Assembly: GCA_022826645.1 (NCBI GenBank)
Contig: JAJDUM010000035.1
Span: forward strand, 27,553-91,552
Source: Candidatus Poribacteria bacterium
Lineage (GTDB): Bacteria > Poribacteria > WGA-4E > PCPOR2b
Reading direction: 5' to 3'
Length of the DNA: 64,000 bases
The translations under genes and the position numbers were made by a program. The notes under the pieces are model-generated. The model ran no database searches, had not been told where the DNA came from, and saw nothing but the letters and a program-made list of their open reading frames with translations. Positions within the stretch are counted from its first letter, which is position 1. Each line of letters starts with the position of its first letter. Positions 53,703 to 62,721 of this stretch are shown here, piece after piece.

Positions 53703-55886
53703 TCATTTAGATCCTGCGTTGCTTGATCCGCTTTGCAATGTCGCTACCTTCTCCTTCAAGGGTCGATAGACATATTCATTCATCACCGCAATCGCTCCGC
53801 GATCAGACTGATCACGAACAACATCCGCATACGCTTCTAACGCTTGACGAGCGATTGCTAATGCAGCCTCTGAATGCCGCAGCGCTTCAGTAGGCTTCCC
53901 GTCCGCTTTCGCAATTGCGGCGCGACGGACCGCGCCGATTATATCCAGATAACGAATACCGAACTGCAAACGCCCTATCCAATAATCGACATAATTCTGC
54001 CCAGACGGTTGTGTTTTTTCGCGCGCGCGGCGTGCAGCGTCCAGCGCCCGTTGATAACCTTGCCGGTCCTCAATTAGTTCATCAGATATCGGCTGTGGCG
54101 TCCAGTGCTTGGTCAGCATGCCGGGCACGGGAAAGGTCAACCCCAACCCATGGGCTTCTAACGCAACCGTCGTTCTCTCTACTTCACGAAACATCGTCAA
54201 CATCTCCTCAATGCACTCTTCTCCGCAGGCAGTGCGGATCTGATCTCTGTAGATGTCTTCATGGTTTACATTTCGGTCCCAAGATGCCCTCGCCAGATAG
54301 GCAACACATGGGTCATGATCGGCAATGAGCCAGTAGCGTGTGGAGAACCCTGCCCAGCCGTGTCGGTACAGATCCTGCGTCAATTCATACAGGGAGCCGG
54401 TCGCCAATTGCGGTAACAGTCCCACGTTGTCGTCGTGAAGCGTGTAAATCAGGCTGCACGCGTGGTCGCTGCTGGGAATGTTTTTGAGGACTTCCCGTCG
54501 TTTGACAATGCGGGATGCGGTGTAATCCACAAAGTTCAGCGTTTCCCAGCCGTGAGGTACAAGTCTCCCAAGTACCGGAAAGAGCTCCTCCGCCACGTTG
54601 TTATAGATGAATTTCATGTCCGGACGACTGGACTTCTTGAGCGCTTCTATCTCATTGAGGAGTCGGTCATAGAAGTACAGAGCGACGATATCGCCTTTGA
54701 CCTCCTGCAAGGCACGTTCTTCTCCTCCGGGATATGCGGAGCGCTGTGTCGCAGCAGTTAGCACATCATCAAGTGGACACTGCGCTCCGATATTATACTT
54801 CGCATCGAGTGCGTTCCATGCCCGTTCGTACAGTCCCGACCACTGCCGAAATTCTGGCATCCCTAACGCCACATAATCTACTTCAGGATAGGTATCTACT
54901 GTCGCTCGTAGCACAGCCGTTGCGAGTTCAGTGAGCGCAGGGTCATCAATATCGGTCTCTGCACTTGGCACAACAGTCAACTCTGCTAACTGATGGACCT
55001 CTTGGGTATCTTCGAGTAGCGGCGCAAACTCTGGTGGGAATTCGGTCAATGTAGCGACAATGACACACTCGATTCCGCGCTGATGTGCGTAGTTTATCAG
55101 GTTATGCACCAACTGCTGACCTGCCGCCATGAATTCCTCATAATTTGCCCCGCGTGGCAGGTCGGGATTCCAGAACTCTTCCTCGTCGCCAAACAGATCA
55201 CGCCCCACCATATCGTCGGTGATGGGATAGTGGAAATCGAACCATAGCGTCGCTGAGTTTCGCTTGACTCCTTTGATCTCGTAGTGGAGAAACGGTTGCC
55301 AGGGCCAAATGGAAAGCAGAATGCGGTTAAATCTAAGTTTCGCTAGTTGGTCAAGTACAGGGCGATAATCCCTCATGCCCCACGATTCAGGACCACACGC
55401 AAAATCATTGATAACGCGCCACTGACGAACCGACAACGCCGGCTCCATCGCGATATCCAGATCCGGCAGGCAGAAGGTGCGTGTCTCCGGTAATATATCA
55501 CCGTGCAAAAGATAGCGCACACCCCAGCGTTCCACCAATTCGTATACCGCCCACAATGTCGCACGCGGACTGCCTCCCTTAACTACCAGCGACGGTCGTC
55601 CTTGAAATTGCATACGGCGCAAGATGAAACCCTGTTCGTTGAGCGATGGAAAAGGGCTTTCTTCCATTGTGTCCTGAACAACAATATCAACGTCTAAGTT
55701 ACCGACGAGAAATAGTGTCTCTGCTTCTGAAGAGAGGTTTGACATTGGGCGGGTTTGGAGATCAAACAGTTTTTCAAGGTAGTCACAGAGCTGTTCAGCA
55801 GCGAAGCGTTCTAACTCAGGGGCATTCTCACCGATGATCACAGCAACCTGCGTATTATCACTTGTGTCCGTATGATCTGTTGGCAT
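53703..55886 (-). CDS. Large glycosidase-like protein with alpha-glucuronidase-type N-domain
   Basis: 727 aa. The first 150 residues (VAVIIGENAPELERFAAEQLCDYLEKL ... VVKGGSPRATLWAVYELVERWGVRYLL) match the small alpha/beta domain that precedes the TIM barrel in alpha-glucuronidases and hexosaminidases. A TIM-barrel-like region follows (ILLSIWPWQPFLHYEI, CVIVATLTEFPPEF, EVDYVALGMPEF) with Glu/Asp candidates. A helical C-terminus ends it. No signal peptide, hence cytoplasmic. ATG 55886 has AAGGAC 7 nt upstream. It is the third gene of a minus-strand operon after two PhyH genes, so oxidised glycosides are a possible substrate. Exact GH family not assigned. Confidence 0.6.
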   Translation of the reverse strand: MPTDHTDTSDNTQVAVIIGENAPELERFAAEQLCDYLEKLFDLQTRPMSNLSSEAETLFLVGNLDVDIVVQDTMEESPFPSLNEQGFILRRMQFQGRPSLVVKGGSPRATLWAVYELVERWGVRYLLHGDILPETRTFCLPDLDIAMEPALSVRQWRVINDFACGPESWGMRDYRPVLDQLAKLRFNRILLSIWPWQPFLHYEIKGVKRNSATLWFDFHYPITDDMVGRDLFGDEEEFWNPDLPRGANYEEFMAAGQQLVHNLINYAHQRGIECVIVATLTEFPPEFAPLLEDTQEVHQLAELTVVPSAETDIDDPALTELATAVLRATVDTYPEVDYVALGMPEFRQWSGLYERAWNALDAKYNIGAQCPLDDVLTAATQRSAYPGGEERALQEVKGDIVALYFYDRLLNEIEALKKSSRPDMKFIYNNVAEELFPVLGRLVPHGWETLNFVDYTASRIVKRREVLKNIPSSDHACSLIYTLHDDNVGLLPQLATGSLYELTQDLYRHGWAGFSTRYWLIADHDPCVAYLARASWDRNVNHEDIYRDQIRTACGEECIEEMLTMFREVERTTVALEAHGLGLTFPVPGMLTKHWTPQPISDELIEDRQGYQRALDAARRAREKTQPSGQNYVDYWIGRLQFGIRYLDIIGAVRRAAIAKADGKPTEALRHSEAALAIARQALEAYADVVRDQSDRGAIAVMNEYVYRPLKEKVATLQSGSSNAGSK

Positions 55887-55939
55887 CTGACTTGTCCTTT
55901 TCGTTTTTAGGCAGGCTCGAACTATTGAAATACCCGGCG

Positions 55940-56767
55940 TCAAGAGCATGTTAGGCTGACTGTTTCCTGCTTGACAATCTCTTTGACGTGCTTGTAGGGG
56001 GCAATCTCGGTCAGTTCCAACGTCTCCGGCGATAATCTTGCCATAATTTCATCCGGGAATGCGTCAAAGCTCCCATAGGCGGTGTACTGCGGCATGTATC
56101 GCAGTATCAGGAAGCGGCGGTCTCGGTCTTTCGGTTTCCAGACGAGTACACCGTGGGTGAGCAGTTCGGAGATAATTACGACATCACCAGCGCGCGGTGT
56201 GATATTGGCTACGGCTGGATGTGGTTCTGGGTCAATCACATCGGTGTCTGGAACAAACAGATCTGGAGGGCGCAGAAATTCGCTTTTGTGAGACCCCGGA
56301 ATCACAACGAGTCCTCCATCACTGGGCATCACATCGGTTAGGTAGAAGAAGACAACGAAAAAATCGCAGTAAATCTGTCCATCTTGGCAGAAATAACGGG
56401 GCATTTCCGGACCACCACCACCTTCTCGCGCGCAGTGTAGCGGGTGAAATCGTTGTCCATGGGTATTTCGTCCCAACGTACCACTGGTAAACCGGGGTTT
56501 GTCGCCGGTCAACTCCTTGATGATGGGCCAAGTCACCGGATGGAAGCAGAGGGCCTCGAGAGCCTTATCGAACGCGAAACCGTGGGAATAGGGGGTAAAG
56601 TCCGGACGCTCTAGATTCGCACCAAATCCAGGCTTCCATTTTTCCGGTGGGGTGCGGATGTAGCGGTCAGCTGCCTCCTGAGCCTCCTTTAGTTCTTGCG
56701 CGTTGAGTACGTTCTTCAAGTGAAGATAGCCGGTCACATCAAGCAGATAGCGTTGTTTGGGCGTCAT
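55940..56767 (-). CDS. PhyH family protein 4, lacking the HxD aspartate
   Basis: 275 aa. The fold signature DGGLVVIPGSHKSEF and distal His205 (LTHGVLVW) with R217/R218 are present. Where the other four PhyH proteins of this window have H-x-D, this one reads H111-C-A113 (HPLHCAREGG), so the carboxylate ligand of the iron is missing. In known 2-oxoglutarate halogenases the same position is Ala or Gly, leaving room for a halide; other relatives with such changes may simply use a different ligand. ATG 56767 has GGAG 6 nt upstream; a TTG four codons earlier is less likely. Between two genes of one operon. Confidence 0.78.
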   Translation of the reverse strand: MTPKQRYLLDVTGYLHLKNVLNAQELKEAQEAADRYIRTPPEKWKPGFGANLERPDFTPYSHGFAFDKALEALCFHPVTWPIIKELTGDKPRFTSGTLGRNTHGQRFHPLHCAREGGGGPEMPRYFCQDGQIYCDFFVVFFYLTDVMPSDGGLVVIPGSHKSEFLRPPDLFVPDTDVIDPEPHPAVANITPRAGDVVIISELLTHGVLVWKPKDRDRRFLILRYMPQYTAYGSFDAFPDEIMARLSPETLELTEIAPYKHVKEIVKQETVSLTCS

Positions 56768-56823
56768 TGAAGTCTCCAATAGTGGTTTAGTACATCACTC
56801 TACAGTACGAGATTCAGCAGATC

Positions 56824-57735
56824 TCATCCGCAGTGCTGTGTGATCCCTATCATCACTTCCTCCTGATCTGCCGGAGAATAAAAATAAGATCCGGGCTGCC
56901 ATTCCCCAACGTCTCCGAGTAACCTTCGCTGTCGAGGTGTACACCGTTCGAGAACCTCCGGCGATGGCTGTTTGTAATCGTAAGCACGGAAACAGTGATG
57001 GCTATAGCAATAAATGAGTGTTTTGCGTGGATAATTTGATCTGTTGCTCGCTGCGCCGTGCCATAACGCGTGTGGAAAAATCGCCGCGTCTCCGGCTTCC
57101 ACACAGAGTTGCAGTGCCTCTGCGTTATGCGGACTCTCTGCGTTTCCAAGCTGAGTTGTTGGGAAGGGACGGTGATGACTGCCGGGAACAATGGTAAAGT
57201 TCCCATGGTCAGGGGCAGTAAGTGCTGTAAGAAAATATTGGATTTTAATCTGTAGTGGGAGGCTGCTTTCCTCAACTCGTATGCGCTGCATCGCTTGCCC
57301 TCCATCTGGATGTAGCGCATGCGAAAAACCTTTAGCTCCCGGATTTGGCAACCGAACCATGGCTTGAGACATACTCAATTGAATGAAGGGACCGAGCAGT
57401 TCAAGTACAACCGGGAATGTTACAGGATGATCCATCAGTCCGACGAAAAGATCATTCTCCTCAATGATGTTCAGTCTATTGAGTCCGGTATATGGCTCCG
57501 CACCAACCCCGCTTCGTGCGCCTTCGGACGACAGCTGCCTTTGATGTTCTTCATCAATCTGATCTACCACGGCTGTCAGCTGCTTGATATCTTCTGCAGA
57601 AAGCACACCCTTTAGGATTAGATAGCCATCTTTCTTCCATTGGTGTTTTTGTTCTTCGGTTAAAACCCTTACATCCAAAACGGTCTCCCAAGGTATTTCG
57701 AGTTTCCTGCGCTGCTGCAGGTAAATTTCAGCCAT
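56824..57735 (-). CDS. Phytanoyl-CoA dioxygenase (PhyH) family protein 5
   Basis: 303 aa. H142-x-D144 (HALHPDGGQ), distal H226 (ALWHGAASN) and R237 complete the site; TIVPGSHHRPF is the fold signature. First gene of the three-gene minus-strand operon. No ribosome binding site is obvious before the ATG. Substrate unknown, but it is likely to act on the same compound as the following PhyH and glycosidase-like proteins. Confidence 0.85.
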   Translation of the reverse strand: MAEIYLQQRRKLEIPWETVLDVRVLTEEQKHQWKKDGYLILKGVLSAEDIKQLTAVVDQIDEEHQRQLSSEGARSGVGAEPYTGLNRLNIIEENDLFVGLMDHPVTFPVVLELLGPFIQLSMSQAMVRLPNPGAKGFSHALHPDGGQAMQRIRVEESSLPLQIKIQYFLTALTAPDHGNFTIVPGSHHRPFPTTQLGNAESPHNAEALQLCVEAGDAAIFPHALWHGAASNRSNYPRKTLIYCYSHHCFRAYDYKQPSPEVLERCTPRQRRLLGDVGEWQPGSYFYSPADQEEVMIGITQHCG

Positions 57736-58099
57736 TTACTCGGTTAAGCAAGTTGTTACGTAGCCAGCGGTTGAGGCTTCGTATTTCGACGTAGGCCTGT
57801 TGATTTTGAACGATCAAGATACTAGAGATATTGATTCGATGTGTCCAGTGCTAACAGATCAAATCAACTCAGGTTAAGTTAACCAAAACGCTGTACATCT
57901 TCTCACAACAATTGCTCTAATTCTTCTTGTGTTTTATCTACGCTTTCGATATAATAGAAGAGTGAAACCTTGGTATACTACTCTATCATTACCATGGATT
58001 CCAGATGAGACTCAGGTTTCGCGACTTGGAAGTGCCATAAGTAAAAATCTGGGTTAAAGTCAATACCATATTCTAACGACCATTGGGAGCACAATTTCT
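57736..58099 (+). promoter_or_regulatory. 364-bp spacer with promoter of the signalling island
   Basis: TTGTGT (57927-57932) and TATAAT (57950-57955) with a 17-bp spacer form a good promoter about 140 bp before the first STAS gene, leaving a long leader. No gene or known RNA element was seen in the rest of the spacer, which also lies upstream of the divergent PhyH operon. Confidence 0.65.
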
Positions 58100-58441
58100 A
58101 TGGCAAACGGATCAATGACTACCCGCGAAAGCGCGGATGCAAAAATTATTGACGTTAATGAAGATCTCGGAAGCTATGCAGCTGCTGATTTGCGAAAGAC
58201 AATTGATACACTTATCGACGGCGCATCGCAGAAAATCATCGTGAATTTAAGTGAGGTTCAACATATCAATAGTACAGCTATCGGCGCAATGGTTGGCTCT
58301 GCAAAGCGACTGCGCACGAATGGTGGAGACCTCAAGGTTTACGGTCTAGCAGCGAATCTTAAACGAACATTTGATTTGGTGGGAGCCTCTAGCGTTCTCG
58401 AAATCTATGATTCAGAGAGCAGCGCCCTCGCTGCATTTTAG
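58100..58441 (+). CDS. STAS-domain anti-sigma-factor antagonist (RsbV/SpoIIAA-like) 1
   Basis: 113 aa, a single STAS domain. The phosphorylation loop reads HINSTAIGAMVG. In partner switching, unphosphorylated STAS proteins bind RsbW-type kinases and so free their targets. About 65 of 99 aligned residues are identical to the STAS protein at 60023, so the two are recent duplicates. GGGAG precedes the ATG. Confidence 0.85.
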   Translation: MANGSMTTRESADAKIIDVNEDLGSYAAADLRKTIDTLIDGASQKIIVNLSEVQHINSTAIGAMVGSAKRLRTNGGDLKVYGLAANLKRTFDLVGASSVLEIYDSESSALAAF

Positions 58442-58485
58442 GTTACCATTTAGGTGTTAGTACAAAGAAAAGACTTCGCACACAA

Positions 58486-58522
58486 GGGCTTGGTCGGGGT
58501 GTATGATTTTCGCGCCAAGCCC
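58486..58522 (+). other. Stem-loop between STAS and RsbW-like genes
   Basis: GGGCTTGG (58486-58493) and CCAAGCCC (58515-58522) form an 8-bp perfect stem with a 21-nt loop, followed by CTGACTTTT. It may be an attenuator, a processing site or a weak terminator that lowers expression of the following kinase gene. Confidence 0.45.
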
Positions 58523-58548
58523 CTGACTTTTCGACTTGGTGTTCTGGC

Positions 58549-59010
58549 ATGACTCAAATAGAAAAAACAAAACAGGAGATTCTTAAACTGTCAGTACCGA
58601 GCTGCCTGAAGTATATCCGTCCAATCCAGATGTTTATCGGACAGTTAGCGCAACAGCTTGGGTTTTGCCGGACCCGCATCTACGATATCGAACTTATTAT
58701 TGATGAGGTTTGTAGCAACGCCATCGAACATGGCTCAGAAACCCCTGAGTCGGGCATTGATCTGACCCTCACCTTCGATTCAAGCAAGTTAGAAATTCAT
58801 GTTCGGGATAAAGGTAAATCTGTACGGAAGAATTGGCTAGCAACAGGAAGATTAGACGAAGTATCTCAAAAGATGACTCCTGACAGTGAACGTGGACACG
58901 GTATTTTTCTCGCGGAAAAACTATCAGATTCCCTCGAAATACTGACCAATCCCCTTGGCGGAACTGATGTTCAAGTTATTTTCTACTTTTCCACAAGCAG
59001 CGGTTCTTAA
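58549..59010 (+). CDS. RsbW-like serine kinase/anti-sigma ATPase 1
   Basis: 153 aa HATPase_c_2 domain. N box DEVCSNAIEHG, G1 VRDKGKS and G2 RGHGIFLAEKLSD are present. Such proteins phosphorylate STAS antagonists and bind a target such as a sigma factor or regulator. It lies between two STAS genes. No strong ribosome binding site. Confidence 0.85.
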   Translation: MTQIEKTKQEILKLSVPSCLKYIRPIQMFIGQLAQQLGFCRTRIYDIELIIDEVCSNAIEHGSETPESGIDLTLTFDSSKLEIHVRDKGKSVRKNWLATGRLDEVSQKMTPDSERGHGIFLAEKLSDSLEILTNPLGGTDVQVIFYFSTSSGS

Positions 59011-59029
59011 CATGTGAAGGGACAGACCA

Positions 59030-59377
59030 ATGGAATTTAACATTCGTCACAGGGCCGGGGTTACCATTTTCAGTCCAAGCGGTGAAATCATTGGAGATGC
59101 AAGCCGTGAGTTTCGGGAAGCAGTTGCCGCCCAACTTGCTTCAACTTCTGATGCACCCAAATTTCTGTTTGATTTTACCACCGTTCCAATAATGGATAGC
59201 ACTGGACTGGAAGTGTTAGTGGGAACACGTTTAACCATTATGCCTAAAGGTGGACAGGTTGCCCTCATCAATCCTGGTTCGAAAATTAAAACGCTTATCG
59301 CTGCATTGAAATTAACCACGGTGTTTGAACAATACTCGAATGAAGATGAAGCGATAGCTGCACTGACAACCAGTTGA
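59030..59377 (+). CDS. STAS-domain antagonist 2
   Basis: 115 aa, one STAS domain, with the phosphorylation loop IMDSTGLEVLVG, the classic SpoIIAA/RsbV form (D-S-T/S-G-L). It follows the RsbW-like gene by 20 bp with AAGGGAC before the ATG, so the two are probably partners. Confidence 0.88.
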   Translation: MEFNIRHRAGVTIFSPSGEIIGDASREFREAVAAQLASTSDAPKFLFDFTTVPIMDSTGLEVLVGTRLTIMPKGGQVALINPGSKIKTLIAALKLTTVFEQYSNEDEAIAALTTS

Positions 59378-59431
59378 GACGGCATAGAGCGGGTGGCTGG
59401 GGGTATCGTATGTATTTATGCCGTGGTACTT

Positions 59432-59848
59432 CTATGCAAGTTTTTTAACCATCTTGATGAGTGTGCCAGACTTTTCGTAAGTGACATCATCCATACATGA
59501 TTCAATCAGAAAAAGCCCCCTACCACTGCTTTTAAAGAGGTTTTCGGGCTGCATCGGATCTGGAACTTGCTCGCGGTTGAAACCTTGTCCCTCATCTTGG
59601 ATCACAACTGTGAACTGATCTGGCTGAATAATGAATTCAAAATGTGCACGTTTCTCCGGATCTTCCTGATTGCCATGTTTTATCGCATTGGTGCCCGCTT
59701 CAACCACTGCTAGATTGATTAGGTCGCTTGACTCTTCATCTAGCGACATCTGGCTAAGAATTTCCGTAATAACAGCATGCAAGGTATGAACCCATCGTAG
59801 TGAACTTGGGACATTTAGGCGAATCACTTGTGCAATTGCTAGTTCCAC
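59432..59848 (-). CDS. RsbW-like serine kinase/anti-sigma ATPase 2
   Basis: 138 aa HATPase_c_2 domain: N box VEAGTNAIKHGN, G1 IQDEGQGF, G2 GRGLFLIESCMDDVTYE. GTG start with GGAAGAG upstream. Convergent with STAS 2 and divergent from STAS 3. Confidence 0.88.
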   Translation of the reverse strand: MELAIAQVIRLNVPSSLRWVHTLHAVITEILSQMSLDEESSDLINLAVVEAGTNAIKHGNQEDPEKRAHFEFIIQPDQFTVVIQDEGQGFNREQVPDPMQPENLFKSSGRGLFLIESCMDDVTYEKSGTLIKMVKKLA

Positions 59849-60022
59849 TTGGTCTCTTCCCCCATATCATTTGGTTAGCCATTGCCGGTTCACAAAGTGG
59901 AAAGGTACGACACCGAAGGCGAATATAGATAGACACACCCATCGTCATTGTTATTTGACTGACCGATGCTGAAACGTTTCCGCATGATCACGGAAAGATC
60001 ATCCCGAAGAGGAAACAATCTT

Positions 60023-60364
60023 ATGTCAGAAGAATCATCGCGCATCCGCCAGAACGCAGATGTCAAAATTATCGATGTCAACAACTATTTGGGAAGTTAC
60101 GCAGCTGCTGACTTACGCGAAACGCTTGCAGACCTTGTTAGCCAAGATGCCCAGAAAATCATTGTGAATTTGAGCCAGGTCGAGCACATCAACAGTGCGG
60201 CTATTGGAGCCCTTGTTGGTACCGCGAAGCAGCTTCGCCTTAAAGATGGGGATCTCAAGCTTTACGGCTTGACAGACAATATTAGGCGGACCTTTGACTT
60301 AATCGGTGCCTCTGATATTGTCGAGATCCATGAATCAGAAGATAGCGCACTTTCCACTTTCTAG
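60023..60364 (+). CDS. STAS-domain antagonist 3
   Basis: 113 aa, one STAS domain with loop HINSAAIGALVG. It is the close paralogue of STAS 1. ATG 60023 has AGAGGAAA about 9 nt upstream; the frame extends 19 codons further without support. It faces the phosphatase gene across 14 bp. Confidence 0.85.
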   Translation: MSEESSRIRQNADVKIIDVNNYLGSYAAADLRETLADLVSQDAQKIIVNLSQVEHINSAAIGALVGTAKQLRLKDGDLKLYGLTDNIRRTFDLIGASDIVEIHESEDSALSTF

Positions 60365-60378
60365 GCGACATTGACGAA

Positions 60379-61617
60379 CTATTGATCAATTGATTGAGAA
60401 TCGAATATCCTAGATCCATTCTCGGCGTTCGACCGCGCCAGTTCACACCCATCAATAGCAACAATGGTGATATCATCATCTTTTGGTCGGCCGTCACTAA
60501 ATTGATCCGTTTTGTCGAGAACCGTTTCAACAAGAATGGATGCTGGATGAGCTATTTGTTGGGTGATGACCTCTTGAATCCCTTGAGGGGTAAATTCCTC
60601 TCCACGTGAATTTTGGAGTTCATAAGCGCCGTCAGTATAAAGAAATAGTCCATCCGCAGGGGTGAAAGGGTAATGGTATGTTTGATATGTTGAGTCTGGG
60701 AGTAATCCCAACCCTTTTCCCGTTGACTGATCTCCGATCGGTTTACAGACATTGCGTTGGCGCTGGACTAGGAATGGAAAGGGGTGTCCTGCATTGGCGT
60801 AGTGTAGTGTCTCTTTGTCGAGGTCTATAACGGCGCAGAACGCGGTTGCAAACATATACTGTTGCGAACTAATCATCTTATTGAAACGGACGTTTAATTC
60901 TTTGAGCAGGTATCCGGGGTCATCTGTCTGGACGCTCATCTCCTCGACAATGGTCTTAATGAACACAGTGATAAAGGCTGCTGAAACGCCATGCCCCATT
61001 ACATCGGATATGAAGACGCCTAATCGCCCCCGTTCAACCTCCCACAAATCAAAAAAGTCTCCGCCCACAACAACCGCAGGTGTATAGTGCGAAACAATGC
61101 GGAATCCCAAGAAATCGGTGACTCCTTGAGGCATCAGACTATCCTGAATCTCGCTTGCCATCTGTAGCTCTTTATTCAAACGTTCATTATGCAGCTTGAG
61201 TTCACGATTCGCTTGTTCAAGTGCATCATGGTATCGTTTTATGCGCACCAGTGAACGCACACGAGCCAGGACCTCATGGCTATCAAATGGTTTAGATATA
61301 AAATCGTCCGCACCTGCCTCGATTGCTTCGATTCGGTCTTCCTGCTCGGAAAGAGCCGTTACCATCACCACCGGAATAAACTGCGTGGCCTCCTCCGCTC
61401 GAATCCGTTGGCATACCTCAAATCCATTCATCCCCGGCATCATAATATCAAGCAGAATCAGATCGGGGGCATTCTTCTGGATTAGCTCTAAGGCTTCCTG
61501 ACCGCTGTTTGCTGCGAGAACTGTGTACCCCTCTGCTTGGAGCCGAATTTGAAGCAATCGGATGTTTTGCGGTTCGTCATCAACAACAAGAATTCTAGCG
61601 TTAGGTGGTTTACTCAT
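60379..61617 (-). CDS. Response regulator with PP2C phosphatase output (RsbU/SpoIIE type)
   Basis: 412 aa. Receiver domain 1-125 with Asp13/Asp14 and phosphoacceptor Asp57 (LILLDIMMP) and Lys in ISKPFD. A coiled-coil linker (HDALEQANRELKLHNERLNKELQMASEIQDSLMP) leads to a PP2C domain with VVGGDFFDLW, ISDVMGHG and FLYTDGAYE metal motifs. It would dephosphorylate STAS antagonists when its receiver is phosphorylated. ATG 61617 was chosen over a TTG 6 codons upstream. Confidence 0.92.
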   Translation of the reverse strand: MSKPPNARILVVDDEPQNIRLLQIRLQAEGYTVLAANSGQEALELIQKNAPDLILLDIMMPGMNGFEVCQRIRAEEATQFIPVVMVTALSEQEDRIEAIEAGADDFISKPFDSHEVLARVRSLVRIKRYHDALEQANRELKLHNERLNKELQMASEIQDSLMPQGVTDFLGFRIVSHYTPAVVVGGDFFDLWEVERGRLGVFISDVMGHGVSAAFITVFIKTIVEEMSVQTDDPGYLLKELNVRFNKMISSQQYMFATAFCAVIDLDKETLHYANAGHPFPFLVQRQRNVCKPIGDQSTGKGLGLLPDSTYQTYHYPFTPADGLFLYTDGAYELQNSRGEEFTPQGIQEVITQQIAHPASILVETVLDKTDQFSDGRPKDDDITIVAIDGCELARSNAENGSRIFDSQSIDQ

Positions 61618-61686
61618 TATTCTCGCGTCCTTCAAGAGGAGACATGAACCAACTACAACTTACAAACCTTAAGGATATTTAGCAGA

Positions 61687-62049
61687 TTATACCATAAACC
61701 TATCCTTATCCTCATCCCCTAGATCCGCTAGTGCCTCATCTTCAGTATCGTACAGATCAAAGACATTCGTGAGCTTAGTAATAGCCAGCAGCGATTTGAC
61801 AGATCTGTCAACATTTGACAGCAACAGCCTCACCTCGCTTCGCATCAATGAACCACGCAGGGCAACCAACATGCCCAATCCAACACTGTCCATTAAGTCG
61901 ACATTCTTGAGATTCAGGACGACATTCTTTCCACCGTCATCAACCAATTCCTGAATTTTGTCACTCAATTGGATCCGATCTTCGCCAAGGATACTGCCCG
62001 AAATCTGGACTACAACATTCTCATTTTGGTGTTTGACTGAAATATCCAT
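61687..62049 (-). CDS. STAS-domain antagonist 4
   Basis: 120 aa, one STAS domain with the loop LMDSVGLGMLVALRG, in the classic D-S-x-G-L form. It lies upstream of the phosphatase gene on the same strand, 69 bp away, so it is the most likely substrate of that phosphatase. GGAG precedes the ATG. Confidence 0.88.
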   Translation of the reverse strand: MDISVKHQNENVVVQISGSILGEDRIQLSDKIQELVDDGGKNVVLNLKNVDLMDSVGLGMLVALRGSLMRSEVRLLLSNVDRSVKSLLAITKLTNVFDLYDTEDEALADLGDEDKDRFMV

Positions 62050-62332
62050 GATGTAATTTGCTCCTATTAGAAATACGCAGCCGAGCGGTGCGGATAAAGT
62101 TTATCGAGAGATGTGCATTACTGGGGAAAAAGTGACGCGCGGTGCCGATGTCCCAATCGGTGAAAATTAGAGTTCCAAGCTAGAAACCCTCTGCCACAAT
62201 TCCTTTGTCCCCTAATTAAGCACACCTTTCAGTTTATCATAACCCCATGCGGGGCGTCAATCGTTTTTTCTGCAGCGCGTTTTGCTATCTGCTCCGCTTA
62301 AGCCATCGCAAAAGTACAACCTACTTGTATTC

Positions 62333-62704
62333 TCATTCACTTAAATGACGCTCTATTAAATCAACCAGCGCGTGCGTGTCAACCGGCTTGCTGATATAGT
62401 CATCACAACCTGCATCGCGAAACTGTTCTCGTTCTCCTTTCATCGCTGCTGCAGTGAAGGCAATAATTGGCACATGACACCATTCGGAATTGGCTTTAAT
62501 CTGCCGAGTCAAGTCTTCTCCACTGATACCGGGAAGTGCGATGTCCATCAGAATCAGATCTGGGAGCCCAGCTTGTAATAGTGCAAGTGCCTCCTCCGCA
62601 TCAACAGCCTCAAGCACCTCATAGCCCTTCGCTTTTAACACAATCCGCACAACCTTCCGGTTCAGTTCCATGTCTTCAACCACTAGAATCCGTCTGGTGC
62701 TCAT
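62333..62704 (-). CDS. Single-domain response regulator (CheY/DivK-like)
   Basis: 123 aa receiver only: acidic pocket Glu10/Asp11, phosphoacceptor Asp54 (ILMDIALPG) and Lys106 (ISKPVD). No output domain. It lies 17 bp downstream of the hybrid kinase with GGAGG 7 nt before the ATG, so it is that kinase's probable partner. A 283-bp spacer with no other feature separates it from STAS 4. Confidence 0.92.
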   Translation of the reverse strand: MSTRRILVVEDMELNRKVVRIVLKAKGYEVLEAVDAEEALALLQAGLPDLILMDIALPGISGEDLTRQIKANSEWCHVPIIAFTAAAMKGEREQFRDAGCDDYISKPVDTHALVDLIERHLSE

Positions 62705-62721
62705 GAGCGTGCCTCCGCTTT

